Assembly: GCF_017094525.1 (NCBI RefSeq) | Contig: NZ_CP064788.1 | Location: 558,001-622,000 of the forward strand | Length of the DNA stretch: 64,000 bases | Source: Halapricum desulfuricans | Lineage (GTDB): Archaea > Halobacteriota > Halobacteria > Halobacteriales > Haloarculaceae | Direction of reading: 5' to 3' | In this document: one piece after another, positions 8,169-17,285 of the stretch | Layout of the letters: the number at the start of each line of letters is the position of its first letter | Numbering within the stretch: position 1 is the stretch's first letter | Translations under genes and position numbers: made by a program | Notes under the pieces: model-generated | The model's database searches: none | Seen by the model: only the letters and a program-made list of their open reading frames with translations | What the model was told of the DNA's origin: nothing

Positions 8169-8780
8169 GCACGCTCGCGGTCGCGAAGCGGGATTTCCTA
8201 GACGTGTGGCGGGCCAAACTCGTCTGGGCCCCGGTCGCGCTGGTCGTGCCGCTGATCGCGCTCGTCGCCGCGTACCTCTCGATCGCCGGCGAGCGCGAAT
8301 CGGGCAGCATCAAGTTCACGCTGGGCGCGCCGGTCGACCGATCGGCGGTCGTGCTCGGCAAACTGCTCTCGCGGTCGGGCGTCGTGCTGGCCGGGCTGGG
8401 CGTCTCGTTCGTGATCGGCACGGGAATCGCCCAGGTGCTCGTCCCCGAGATGACGTTCGAGTATGCCGATTATGCGATCTTCATCGGGGTGACGCTGCTG
8501 TACGCGCTCGCGTACGTCGCCGTCGCGGTCGCGATATCGGCGGCGACCGTATCCGGTCGCAGGCGATGGCCGGCGGGATCGGCTTCTTCTTCGTGTTCAA
8601 TCTCGTCTGGAACTTCCTGCCGGTCAGCCCGACGCAGATGCTCGAGTTCGTACTTGAGGAACTCGGGCGGAATCCCGACAACTACGAGCACCTCCTCGAA
8701 TGATCGTCATCCTCGCCGCCTGGGTCGTCGTCCCGCTGGGACTGGGCTACTGGCGGTTCGAGCACGCACAACTCGGGTAA
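8165..8780 (+). pseudogene. ABC transporter permease, multiple deletions and frameshift
   Basis: The start MSTLAVAKRDFLDVWRAK is typical of ABC-2 permeases that pair with this ATPase type. The first helix is directly joined to ALVVPLIALVAAYLSIAGE, so an N-terminal segment is missing. After AVAISAATVS (about 8550) the frame shifts to RSQAMAGGIGFFFVFNLVW. A further jump at 8700 leads into the C-terminal helix MIVILAAWVVVPLGLGYWRF, ending at 8780. Three frames are needed to read it, so it is not functional. It has decayed together with its ATPase. Confidence 0.8.
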
Positions 8781-8818
8781 TAATATTTAATTAGATGGGG
8801 CCACATGGTCGAGACGTG

Positions 8819-8900
8819 ATAGTGACCGTTGTAAGTCTGTTCCCGATCGACCGCACGAATCCGCGCGGTCGCACCGGTAAATCGGTACAACAGTCACTAT
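8819..8900 (-). repeat. 82-bp inverted-repeat element, family 1 (copy B)
   Basis: The termini are ATAGTGACCGTTGTA (8819-8833) and TACAACAGTCACTAT (8886-8900), imperfect inverted repeats. The reverse complement aligns over its full length with the copy at 39294-39375, with the same 82-bp length. No coding capacity. It follows the broken permease, and its last two bases form the start codon of the 57-aa gene at 8899. Confidence 0.75.
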
Positions 8901-9072
8901 GACAGAACTGAGTCCGGCCGACTGGTTGCTCGCGCTGATCCCGGCACCGCTCGTGATCGGCGCGGCCGTCGGTGTCGTCTCGTCGCTGTCGCTCGCGACG
9001 GCGATCGGGGCCGGGTCGGTTCCGGCGACCGGACTGGTCGGGTACGCGCTGTTCGGGTTGCCCCCTCAGTGA
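8899..9072 (+). CDS. Small haloarchaeal membrane protein (57 aa)
   Basis: The 57-residue protein begins MTELSPADWLLALIPAPL and has two hydrophobic stretches (ADWLLALIPAPLVIGAAV and a glycine/alanine-rich TGLVGYALFGLPP). It resembles short haloarchaeal membrane proteins encoded near transporters. The AT of the start ATG is the end of the repeat element at 8819-8900, and TAAATC at about 8878 within the element could act as its TATA box. Function unknown. Confidence 0.6.
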   Translation: MTELSPADWLLALIPAPLVIGAAVGVVSSLSLATAIGAGSVPATGLVGYALFGLPPQ

Positions 9073-9126
9073 CACCGGCGCGTTTCGGCCCCGGTCTTTT
9101 TGTATCGAGTCACGCCAGTAGTACGT

Positions 9127-10566
9127 ATGTCCACCCCGGAAGCGGGTGACGAACCGGGCGGGGAGAACGTCACCGGCGAGCGGCCGGAAGCGGAGCCAGT
9201 CGGCGTTACCGAGGAGACGACTGTCCACGAGGAGGACGTCGAGCTCGAGCGGACGATCGGACTGGTCGGCGGGCTGGCGATCGGGATCGGGACGATGATC
9301 GGCGCGGGGATCTTCGTGTTTCCCGGGCTCGCCGCCAGCGAGGCCGGGCCGGCGGCGACGCTGTCGTTCGCGATCGGCGGCGTGATCGCGCTGTTGGTCG
9401 CGCTCCCGACCTCGGAGCTGGCGACGGCGATGCCCCGGAGCGGTGGCGGGTACTACTTCATCTCCCGAACCATGGGCACGTCCTACGGCGCGGTCGTCGG
9501 ACTGGGACTGTGGCTCGGACTGGTGTTCGCCTCGGCGTTTTACCTCGTCGGGCTGGGCCACTACGTCGTGGCCGTCCTCGCTGAGATCGGCGTCTCGATC
9601 ACGGGACTGCCGGTCGGACCGCACGTCCTGCTGGGCCTGCTGTTCGGGATCGCGCTGACGGCACTCAGCGTAACCGGGACGGAGAACACCGCCTCGCTCC
9701 AGAACGTGATCGTCGTCGTCCTGCTGGTGATCCTCACTGGGTTCCTGACCTACGGCGTGCTCGACGCCACCGGGCTGTTCGGGCGCGAGTCCGTCCCCGA
9801 GGCGTTCTTCTCGCAGGGACAGCTCCCGGTGTTGAGCACGGCCGCGCTCGTGTTCACCTCGTATCTCGGGTTTGCGCAGGTCGCGACCGTCGCCGGCGAG
9901 ATCACCGAGCCGAAGCGCAACCTCCCGCTGGCGATGGTCGGCTCCGTGCTGATCGTCACGCTGTTTTACGTCGTGACGATCTTCGTCGCGACCAGTTCCT
10001 TCGGGGCCGAACGCCTCGGGCAGTTCGGCGAGACCGCGATGGTCGAGGTCGCCCGCGACTTGCTTGGACGGCCCGGCGCGGTGTTGATCCTCGCCGCCGG
10101 GCTGCTGGCGACGTTTTCGAGCGCGAACGCCTCGATCCTCAGCGCCTCGCGGTCGGTGTACGCGCTGAGCCGCGACGCCCTGCTCCCGCGGTGGGCCAGC
10201 CGGATCAACCTCCAGTATGGCACGCCCCACGTCGCTCTCGGGATGGCCGGCGGCCCGATTCTGGTGCTCGTCGCCACCGGCCAGGTCGAGGTGCTCGCCG
10301 AAGTCGCGTCGTTCCTGCATCTGGTGTTGTACGCGCTGATGTGCGTGGCGTTGCTGGTCGTCCGGCGTCGCGATCCGCCGTGGTACGATCCGAGCTTTAC
10401 CATTCCCGGCTATCCCGCCGTGCCTGTCCTCGGTGCCGTCGCCAGCGCGGGCCTCATCGCGTTCATGGAACTCGCTTCGATCGCGATCGGCGTCGCGATC
10501 ATGGCCCTGTCGTACCTGTGGTATCGCTACTACGCGACCGACATTCGACTCAAAGGAGACGTTTAA
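9127..10566 (+). CDS. APC-family amino acid permease
   Basis: The protein has 479 residues from an ATG at 9127. After an acidic N-terminal tail of about 45 residues the APC core begins with [20 protein letters not shown], the signature first helix of the family. About 12 hydrophobic segments follow. [12 protein letters not shown] is the conserved loop after helix 6. It probably imports or exchanges amino acids or amines; specificity is not readable. The UspA-type gene starts 2 nt after its stop, so the pair is an operon. In many haloarchaea the UspA domain is fused to this permease type. Confidence 0.9.
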   Translation: MSTPEAGDEPGGENVTGERPEAEPVGVTEETTVHEEDVELERTIGLVGGLAIGIGTMIGAGIFVFPGLAASEAGPAATLSFAIGGVIALLVALPTSELATAMPRSGGGYYFISRTMGTSYGAVVGLGLWLGLVFASAFYLVGLGHYVVAVLAEIGVSITGLPVGPHVLLGLLFGIALTALSVTGTENTASLQNVIVVVLLVILTGFLTYGVLDATGLFGRESVPEAFFSQGQLPVLSTAALVFTSYLGFAQVATVAGEITEPKRNLPLAMVGSVLIVTLFYVVTIFVATSSFGAERLGQFGETAMVEVARDLLGRPGAVLILAAGLLATFSSANASILSASRSVYALSRDALLPRWASRINLQYGTPHVALGMAGGPILVLVATGQVEVLAEVASFLHLVLYALMCVALLVVRRRDPPWYDPSFTIPGYPAVPVLGAVASAGLIAFMELASIAIGVAIMALSYLWYRYYATDIRLKGDV

Positions 10567-10568
10567 CC

Positions 10569-11294
10569 ATGTCAGACCGACCAGCCGTACTCGTCCCGAT
10601 CCGCGTGCTCAAAGGTGAATCGATCCCCGACGGCGTCCCGGAACTGCTCGCCGACGCTCACGTCGTCCTGCTGGGGTATCACGTCATCCCCGAGCAGACC
10701 CCGCCCGGTCAGGCCCGGATGCAGTTCGAGGAGCAGGCCACCGCCCGCATGGATGAACTCGAATCGCTGTTCGAAGACGCCGGCGCGACAGTCGAGCGAC
10801 GGCTCGTGTTCACCGGCGAGGCCCAGAAGACGATCGACCGGACGATCTACGAACACGACTGTCTGGCCGTGCTGGTTCCCGACGCCGTCGTTGCACTCGA
10901 GGACGTGCTCGTGGCCGTCCGCGGAACCGTCGGGATCGATCGCCTCGCGCGGGTCGTGTCCGGGCTGTTCGCGAACGCCGACGCGGACGTCACCCTCTAT
11001 CACGTCGCGGGCGAGTCCGAGAGCGACGCCGACGCCGAGACGCTCCTCTCCGGGCTGGCCGATCGGCTGGCGGAGTCGGGCGTCGACCCGGACCGGATCG
11101 AGACGCGGATCGAGCGCGACCGAAAGCCGCTCGCCGCGATCATCGAGGCCAGCGACACGTTCGACGCTGTCGTTATGGGCGAGAGCGATCCCTCCCTTGC
11201 GACGTTCGTCTTCGGGATGCCCGCCGAGCAGGTCGCCGAACGGTTCCTCGGGCCGGTTCTCATCGTCCAGCGAGAGCGACCGGAGTCGGAGTGA
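10569..11294 (+). CDS. Universal stress protein (two UspA-like halves)
   Basis: The protein has 241 residues. The first half begins PAVLVPIRVLKGESIPDG, and the second contains ADVTLYHVAGESESD and ends with FDAVVMGESDPSLATFVFG and GPVLIVQRER. Two UspA-like modules in tandem are suggested by the length. The nucleotide-binding glycine motif (G-2x-G-9x-G-S/T) is only loosely kept as VVMGESDPS, so ATP binding is uncertain. It is encoded 2 nt after the permease and probably tunes that transporter. Confidence 0.8.
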   Translation: MSDRPAVLVPIRVLKGESIPDGVPELLADAHVVLLGYHVIPEQTPPGQARMQFEEQATARMDELESLFEDAGATVERRLVFTGEAQKTIDRTIYEHDCLAVLVPDAVVALEDVLVAVRGTVGIDRLARVVSGLFANADADVTLYHVAGESESDADAETLLSGLADRLAESGVDPDRIETRIERDRKPLAAIIEASDTFDAVVMGESDPSLATFVFGMPAEQVAERFLGPVLIVQRERPESE

Positions 11295-11421
11295 CAGGCG
11301 TCTGTTTTGCCGCGGCCTGTGTTGCACACCGCTGTAGACGTGCAACGCCGAGCCACGGTAGAAAGTCACGGACGGAACACGAATCACAACCCTTAATCGT
11401 AGTGCCGGATTATGACCCGGT

Positions 11422-11496
<75 letters not shown>

Positions 11497-11664
11497 CTTT
11501 CTGACGACGCAAGACGAGAAGCGAAGTGACGAGTCTGCGTCGTCGCAAGTCGTATAGCGTGGATTTGAATGAGAGAAACGCGAGCGTAGCGAGCGTAGCG
11601 AGCGTTTCGCGTGGTTCAAATCCACCTCCCGCTATGTTTTGCCGCTCACAAACCCGTGAGCGGC
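11497..11664. other. Region of hairpins after the tRNA, between direct repeats
   Basis: A palindrome (GACGACGCAAGAC near 11503 against GTCTGCGTCGTC near 11537), a tandem GCGTAGCGA repeat (about 11582-11603) flanked by AAACGCGAG/AGCGTTTCGC arms, and a strong hairpin GCCGCTCAC-AAACCC-GTGAGCGGC at 11641-11664 follow one another. GTGGATTTGAA at about 11558 is an inverted copy of part of the T arm. No gene is visible. Confidence 0.6.
11611..11634 (+). repeat. Duplicate of the tRNA 3' end (attachment-site-like)
   Basis: These 24 bp are identical to 11473-11496, the T arm and acceptor 3' strand of the initiator tRNA. The copies are 138 bp apart. Integrases that use tRNA genes leave such duplications at element borders. 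No integrase gene lies in the window, so only a small remnant would remain. Confidence 0.65.
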
Positions 11665-11712
11665 AAGCATCGGTCACGGTGATTTGAACGAGACCCCCGG
11701 TCCGCGGTGACG

Positions 11713-11877
11713 TCAACTTTCGACCTTGGAGATTTCGACCTGATACCCACTACTGTCGTCAAGAGGAATGTAGTATGCGCCCCGCAAATCGTCCGCGTTC
11801 GCGTGGGCCTGTTCGATCACGCGTCGGAGGCTTTCTTCAAACGCTTTTTCTCGGCGTCTTGCGACATCTAGCGTCGA
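11713..11877 (-). pseudogene. Short open frame without a standard start (gene remnant)
   Basis: The minus-strand frame is open for 54 codons but contains no ATG; the only usual start is a GTG at 11820, giving 35 residues. The translation (EKAFEESLRRVIEQAHANAD, ending SGYQVEISKVES) has the look of real coding sequence, with a helical charged part and a normal amino-acid composition. I do not recognise the family. It may be the truncated C-terminal part of a gene lost with the element next to the tRNA. Confidence 0.35.
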
Positions 11878-11955
11878 TTAGAACAACAAAAACATAAACC
11901 TTTGTCTCACTCTCACTGAGAAATAATAACGGCCCAGCCTGGTAGCCAAACGCCT

Positions 11956-12663
11956 CTAGTCCGCCGATGTCGCCATCGCGCTGTCCGCCGAGAGGAACTC
12001 GATGTCGCGCAGCGTCGAGTAGGCGATCAGGCCGAAGCCGACCTTCGCGACAACGTCGATGTAGGTGACGACGAGTGAGGCGGTCTCGGTGTCCATGAAT
12101 CCGATCCCGGGGCCGCCGAGCAGCCAGACGACCGGGTAGACCAGCCAGAGCACGACGACGAAGTTCCGCAGCGTCCGGTACAGCGCGAGCGTCATGTCGT
12201 CGCGCTCGTGGGCCAGTTCGCTGATATCGGTATACAGCAGGTATATCAACATGCCGAAGACGACCGCGCCAGCGGCGAACAGCGCCAGATTCAGCGGCGC
12301 GGCGACCATGCCGCCGGCGAACCCGAGCACGATCGTCGATGCCTGTAGCGCGGCGAGTTTGGCCAGCGTCGATCGGTCGGCACCGGCCAGCCAGCCGACG
12401 TAGACGATATGCAGCGGCGTCGTCAGCAACCAGTCGACGTAGCGTGGGACGTACAGCGTCGCGCCGCGGGCGCTGGTGACCGCGCCGAGGTCCAGTGCCA
12501 TCAGCGCGTAGGCGACCGTTGCGATCGCCGTGACGGCGACCAGATCGAGAAACGGGATGCGATGGGGATCGGACAGGCGCGTGTATCCCGCCGCGAGGCC
12601 GATCGTTCCGGCTGCCATGCCGACGGTACCGAGCGCGAACCAGGTCGTGATAGTCAGCTCCAT
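11956..12663 (-). CDS. sop2: Sensory rhodopsin II-like protein
   Basis: About 235 residues with seven hydrophobic helices. Helix C carries YVPRYVDWLLTTPL, where the aspartate (D77) is the Schiff-base counterion. Helix G carries YIDVVAKVGFGL with the retinal-binding K207. The position of the pump's internal proton donor (D96 of bacteriorhodopsin) is tyrosine, and helix F keeps LVYPVVWLLG (Y176), both as in sensory rhodopsin II. The residue before the lysine is alanine where Natronomonas SRII has T204. The ATG at 12663 lies 2 nt after the htrII stop, so the two are one operon. Confidence 0.9.
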   Translation of the reverse strand: MELTITTWFALGTVGMAAGTIGLAAGYTRLSDPHRIPFLDLVAVTAIATVAYALMALDLGAVTSARGATLYVPRYVDWLLTTPLHIVYVGWLAGADRSTLAKLAALQASTIVLGFAGGMVAAPLNLALFAAGAVVFGMLIYLLYTDISELAHERDDMTLALYRTLRNFVVVLWLVYPVVWLLGGPGIGFMDTETASLVVTYIDVVAKVGFGLIAYSTLRDIEFLSADSAMATSAD

Positions 12664-12665
12664 GG

Positions 12666-14975
12666 TCAATCGTCAGTGGCCGCGGTTTCGCCGGTCGGGC
12701 CCGTCGAGGCGGCCGTCTCGACGGAGAATCGTTCGAGTAGCTGTTCGAGGTCGGCCGCCCGCTGGCGCAGATCGCTCGCGGAGTCGGACACTTCCGAGAT
12801 CGCCCGTTCCTGATCGTCTGCGGCCGACGCGACCGTGTCCGCCTCCTGGGCGGTCTGTCGGCTGATCGCGGAGAGGTCGTCGATCGTCTGCATGACCTCC
12901 TGTGCGGTCCGGGCTTGCTCGGCGGTCGCGTCGTCGATCTCCTGGATGCCGGCGTCGGCGTCTTCGGTGCGTTCGACGATCGTCTCCAGGGCGTCGACGG
13001 TTTCGGTGACGGTCTCGACGCCGTCGGTGATCCGCTCGCTGGTCGACTCCATCGTCTCGACGGTGTCGCCGGCCTGGCTCTGGATGCGCTCGATGCGCTG
13101 TTCGATGTCGCCGGCGGCCGACTTGGTCTCCTCGGCGAGGCTCTTGATCTCGTCGGCGACGACGGCGAAGCCGTCGCCCTGTCCGTCGGCGTGGGCGGCC
13201 TCGATCGAGGCGTTCAGCGCCAGCATGTTCGTCTGCTCGACGATCTCGGTGATCACGTTGATGATGTCGTTGATCTCGTCGAGATCGTCGTCCAGCGCGT
13301 TGATCTCCTCGACCATCGCCTCGGTTTCGGCCTCGATCGCGTTCATCTCTTCGATGGCTTCCTGTGCGGCCTCGCGGCCGGTTTCGCCGGCTTCGGCGGC
13401 GGCCCGGGAGGTCTCCGCGACTTCCTGCGCGGAGGAGGCGACTTCCTCGGCGGTCGCCGAGAGGTTCTCCATCTCCCCGGAGGCGTCTTGGAGGCGTTCG
13501 CTTTGCTTGCGTGCCCCCTCGGAGATCTCGTCGATCGAACTGGTCACCTGCTGGCTTGCGTCGCTGACCTCGTCGGCGTTGCGCTGGACGCGATCGGACG
13601 CCGCCAGCACGTCCGTCGAGAACGACTCGACGTCGGCGACGATCCGTTCCAGCGAGTCCAGCGTCGCGTTGATCCGCTTGCCGACTCGTTCCATCGCTTC
13701 GCTCTCGCTCTGTGGTTCGACCCGGCCGGTCAGGTCGCCGTCGGCGGCGCGATCGAGCACCGACTCGTATTCGCTGGCCTTGGAAGTGAGATGTGAGGTC
13801 ATCGCCTCCATCTCGGCGCGTTCACTTTCGGCTTCCCGGCGAGCTTGCTCGGCTTCCTGTCTGGCGTCTTCGGCGTCTTTGCGTGCCGTTTCGGCCTCGT
13901 CTATTTTCTCCCGTAACGAATCTCGCATGTCCGCGAACGACTGGTACAGCGAGCCGAGTTCGTCCTCGCGGGTCGTCCTGAGATCCACATCCAGATCGCC
14001 GTCGGCCATCTCCTCGGCACGGGTTGTCAGCCGACGGAGCGACGTGATCGTGTTGCTCCCGATGGTCACGCCGACGAGTCCGAGGTTGATGACCGAGAGC
14101 AGGACCAGCGCGAGCAGGTCGGCGTTGATCTGGTCGGCCAGCGCGTAGGCGTCGTCGTGGTCGGCACGCACCATCACTGTCCAGTCGACCGTCTCGAGTC
14201 GCGTCGCCCCGGTCACGACCTCCTCACCGGAAACGAACGTGCTCTCACCGGCGGCCAGCGAGCCGATCCCCCCGGAGTCGGCGCGTGTGTCGAGAAGTCG
14301 GCTCTCGTCGGGGTGAGCCACGTACCGTCCCTGCTGGTCGAGCACTACCGTCCGGGTGTCGGTCGCGTCCCGTGTGATCCGGTCGGCGTGTGCCGAGAGA
14401 TCGATCATATACACCAGTGCCCGGTCTTCGGCACCTTCGATCGGCGACATCACGGAGACGATCGGGTGGTCCACGATCGGAGCGCTGAACGGTTCGGTCA
14501 CGACCACGTCGTCAGGCCCGTCGAATTCGGGGGGGTCGGTCGCGAACGGCGCGCCCTGGTCTTCGGCGTCGACGCCGATCATCTCGTCGGCGGAACTCGT
14601 CGTCAACTCCATCGTGACAGTGTTCATGTAGTGGACCGCCACGACGTCCTCGGGAACCTGCTCGTCGGCGATCAACTCATCGAGTTGTCCTTTTATCGTG
14701 TCGACATCGCCGCTTTGGTAGACTGATAGCTGTGAGGTCGTCTGAACGTCGTTTTCGACCGATTGCAGCCACGTGTCTAGCTGGCGTGCCTCGGTACTCG
14801 ACTGTGCCGTTAGGTCTCCTTCGACGTTCTCCTGCAGTTGCCCGCTCGTCTGGGCGCTAATCACACCCCCAAACACGACGATCACTACTACCGAGAACGC
14901 GAGCGCCGCGCCTAGACGCATCGCGTAGCTCCGGCGAACGACTGCAGGGAGAAGCGATCGTTTCGACGGTTGCAT
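12666..14975 (-). CDS. htr2: Halobacterial transducer II-like phototaxis/chemotaxis receptor
   Basis: About 769 residues from an ATG at 14975. TM1 is near residues 20-41 ([20 protein letters not shown]). A large extracellular Cache-type domain follows ([32 protein letters not shown]). TM2 is near residue 290 ([20 protein letters not shown]). HAMP segments, a long coiled coil and the conserved signalling tip with [14 protein letters not shown] complete it. It resembles the long HtrII type that also senses an extracellular ligand, unlike the short Natronomonas form. It would signal to CheA with the rhodopsin encoded downstream. Confidence 0.9.
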   Translation of the reverse strand: MQPSKRSLLPAVVRRSYAMRLGAALAFSVVVIVVFGGVISAQTSGQLQENVEGDLTAQSSTEARQLDTWLQSVENDVQTTSQLSVYQSGDVDTIKGQLDELIADEQVPEDVVAVHYMNTVTMELTTSSADEMIGVDAEDQGAPFATDPPEFDGPDDVVVTEPFSAPIVDHPIVSVMSPIEGAEDRALVYMIDLSAHADRITRDATDTRTVVLDQQGRYVAHPDESRLLDTRADSGGIGSLAAGESTFVSGEEVVTGATRLETVDWTVMVRADHDDAYALADQINADLLALVLLSVINLGLVGVTIGSNTITSLRRLTTRAEEMADGDLDVDLRTTREDELGSLYQSFADMRDSLREKIDEAETARKDAEDARQEAEQARREAESERAEMEAMTSHLTSKASEYESVLDRAADGDLTGRVEPQSESEAMERVGKRINATLDSLERIVADVESFSTDVLAASDRVQRNADEVSDASQQVTSSIDEISEGARKQSERLQDASGEMENLSATAEEVASSAQEVAETSRAAAEAGETGREAAQEAIEEMNAIEAETEAMVEEINALDDDLDEINDIINVITEIVEQTNMLALNASIEAAHADGQGDGFAVVADEIKSLAEETKSAAGDIEQRIERIQSQAGDTVETMESTSERITDGVETVTETVDALETIVERTEDADAGIQEIDDATAEQARTAQEVMQTIDDLSAISRQTAQEADTVASAADDQERAISEVSDSASDLRQRAADLEQLLERFSVETAASTGPTGETAATDD

Positions 14976-15114
14976 CACCGTGATATTCGTCTTGCGATAC
15001 TAAAACGCAGCCACTCTATTTTCACCAGTGATAACACAATCGGATAGCTGGTGCCAGTCTGGTAGGCCGGTACTATCATTACTCGGGACCGAATAGTGTC
15101 ATGATACTTGTCAC

Positions 15115-16536
15115 ATGCCGAGTTTCGAAAGCGAAGGTGTGCGTACGGTGCTCGCGGACATCGTCGGCGACCCGGACCGGGGCCAGGGGGCCTTACCGCG
15201 ACTGTTCGGAAGTCTCGATAGCGACGACCGGACGGTTCGACTCGGGGCGGCCTGCGGGATCTGTCTGATCGCCAGTGACGACCCGGGGAGCATCGAATAC
15301 ACGGTTCGGCGGCTCGTCGATCGGCTCGACGACGACACGTCGCGGCCGGAGGCGATTCTGGCATTCGAGTATCTCATGACACAGTTCCCGGAACGCGTCG
15401 ACGATGTCTTGCAGCAACTCCGGGCAGAGCGCGAGGCGGAACCGCTCCGGTACACTCGACAGGGCGGGTTCGTCCGGAGCGGGTATTTCCAGCCGTCCGA
15501 GACACACCGAGACGACGTCGGGCGCGTGCGCCGCCCCGGCGAGGGAGGGGACGGACTCGTCTACGGTTCGCTTGACGAGCGATCCGAGTCCGATCGGGAA
15601 GCGCCACCGGATGAGACGGACGCGTCGTCCGACGAAGGCGCGCCGTCGGGGACCGACGAGCCGTCGACAGAGACGCCCCGTCAGCGAATCGACCGCCTCC
15701 GCGAGCGGGTCGATGTGATCGTCAAACGGAGCAGATTCGATCGGTTGATGTTGCTGACCGGGGAGTCGACCGGCCGCTACGCGGACAGCTATCGCGTGCT
15801 GGCGACGCGTGCCGGCCGCGAGGAGGCGGTCTCGCTTCGACTGTTTCACGAGCCGGCGGGCGACCGCGAACCGTTTCGGTCACAACTCGAAGCCGCGATC
15901 GAGCAGTGGGGCCAGTTCGACCACGAACACGTCGTCTCGCTGTACGACGGCGGCCCTCGACCCGAGCCGTGGGCGGCGACACAGCACGTCGACCTGACGC
16001 TGGCAGCCGACCTGCCGGCCTGGAACGTCTCCGAGGCTGTCGGAACCGTCGCGCGGCTCGCGGACGGGCTCGCGGCGATCCACCAGCGCGGTGTCGTTCA
16101 CGGCGGAATCGATCCCGGGAGCGTCGCGGTCGAACTCGAAACCGAATCGGGCCGTCGCGCTAGACTCGACAACGTCGGGCTGTTGCCCGTCTATCGGCAG
16201 TTCGTCCATCCCTCGGTGTGTCTGGATCCTCGCTTCGCCGCGCCGGAGTACTTCGACGTCTCCTTCGGCGGGATCGACCAGGCGACCGATATCTATCACC
16301 TCGGAGCCGTCCTCTACTACTTGCTGGCCGAGGAACCGCCCTACGGCGGCGAGTACGACGAGGTGCGCGCGCAGGTCCCCGATGATACCCGTCCGACACC
16401 CCCTTCCGCGATCGCGGACAGCCCCGAGGTGCTCGACGACGTCGTTTCGAAAGCGCTCGACCGACAGAAACTGACGCGCTACGAGACTGCAACCGCGTTC
16501 AAACAGGACCTGCTCGACGCACGGGGGCGAATATGA
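15115..16536 (+). CDS. Kinase-fold protein with HEAT-like N-terminus, probable pseudokinase
   Basis: The protein has 473 residues. Residues 1-105 contain HEAT-like helices (DRTVRLGAACGICLIA), residues about 150-190 are an acidic linker, and residues about 205-470 have a protein kinase fold (activation-loop end APEYF at 376-380, then DIYHLGAVLYYLLAEEPPYG). The catalytic elements are lost: the VAIK-type lysine region reads VSLRLF, the HRD loop reads HGGIDPGS (329-336), and DFG reads DNVG. Phosphotransfer is unlikely. Its stop overlaps the start of the membrane protein at 16533, suggesting they act together. Confidence 0.8.
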   Translation: MPSFESEGVRTVLADIVGDPDRGQGALPRLFGSLDSDDRTVRLGAACGICLIASDDPGSIEYTVRRLVDRLDDDTSRPEAILAFEYLMTQFPERVDDVLQQLRAEREAEPLRYTRQGGFVRSGYFQPSETHRDDVGRVRRPGEGGDGLVYGSLDERSESDREAPPDETDASSDEGAPSGTDEPSTETPRQRIDRLRERVDVIVKRSRFDRLMLLTGESTGRYADSYRVLATRAGREEAVSLRLFHEPAGDREPFRSQLEAAIEQWGQFDHEHVVSLYDGGPRPEPWAATQHVDLTLAADLPAWNVSEAVGTVARLADGLAAIHQRGVVHGGIDPGSVAVELETESGRRARLDNVGLLPVYRQFVHPSVCLDPRFAAPEYFDVSFGGIDQATDIYHLGAVLYYLLAEEPPYGGEYDEVRAQVPDDTRPTPPSAIADSPEVLDDVVSKALDRQKLTRYETATAFKQDLLDARGRI

Positions 16537-17264
16537 TGGCTGATCTGGTCGGACTCAACGAACTGGCGAACGATCCGAATCTCACGTTCATCGCCTTCAT
16601 CGCGTTTTTCCTGCTGGCCGTCCTCGGCGTTCGATTCGCGCTGTACGCCTACTGGAACGGTCGCGCCGGTAACAGTACTCAGACGACGCTGTGGGGATAC
16701 CTGTTGCTTGTCGGCGTCGTTGCCACGGGATACGGACTGGTCGGGATCGGCCGGATCGTCCTGTTTGCGGACTGGCTGCTGGAGGTGGCCAGCGGGATAG
16801 CACTGCTGTTCGCGCTCGTGCTGGCGCTCGCGTTACGGGAAATCGACGCTGCGAGCGCGGGAGGGCGGACGAGATCGGATACGGAGGCGTCGCTGACGGT
16901 GCTGTTTCTGGGGGCTGTCGGCGCTGTCACGGCCGGCCTCGTTGCGCTGCCCGCGTATCGTCAGTCGATCGCCGGGCTGGTCGGGACCGGCGGGCTCCTC
17001 TTTCTGTCGTACGGATACCGGTTCGGGCAGCGACAGCTTGACCGGACGCGCGTCCGCGGGACGCTTCTGGAGACGCTGTTGCGCCATCTGCTTCCGGTGT
17101 TGTTGTTCGCGGCGTTGATCCCGATCGCGGAACTGGCCGTGTTCGCGGGACTCGATCGCGTGATCGTGTTGCACGTCCAGGTCGTGCTGGTGATCATGAC
17201 CGCGACGACGCTGATGACCTCAACGATCAAGCTCCGGCAGAACCTCCGCGGGATGCGGACCTGA
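16533..17264 (+). CDS. Multi-pass membrane protein
   Basis: The protein has 243 residues, starting at one of two adjacent ATGs (16533/16536) that overlap the kinase-fold gene's stop. About seven hydrophobic segments (TFIAFIAFFLLAVLGVRFAL, GYLLLVGVVATGYGLVGIG, LLPVLLFAALIPIAELAVF) suggest an integral membrane protein with a basic C-terminus. I do not recognise the family. Coupling with the pseudokinase suggests a membrane sensor-effector pair, which is inference. Confidence 0.75.
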   Translation: MMADLVGLNELANDPNLTFIAFIAFFLLAVLGVRFALYAYWNGRAGNSTQTTLWGYLLLVGVVATGYGLVGIGRIVLFADWLLEVASGIALLFALVLALALREIDAASAGGRTRSDTEASLTVLFLGAVGAVTAGLVALPAYRQSIAGLVGTGGLLFLSYGYRFGQRQLDRTRVRGTLLETLLRHLLPVLLFAALIPIAELAVFAGLDRVIVLHVQVVLVIMTATTLMTSTIKLRQNLRGMRT

Positions 17265-17285
17265 CAGTGACGCCAGTGCGACTGT

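Noticed and set aside
8791-10320. 509-codon minus-strand open frame across the amino acid permease
   Set aside because: Composition is arginine/glutamine/aspartate-rich with no family; the plus strand encodes a clear APC permease.
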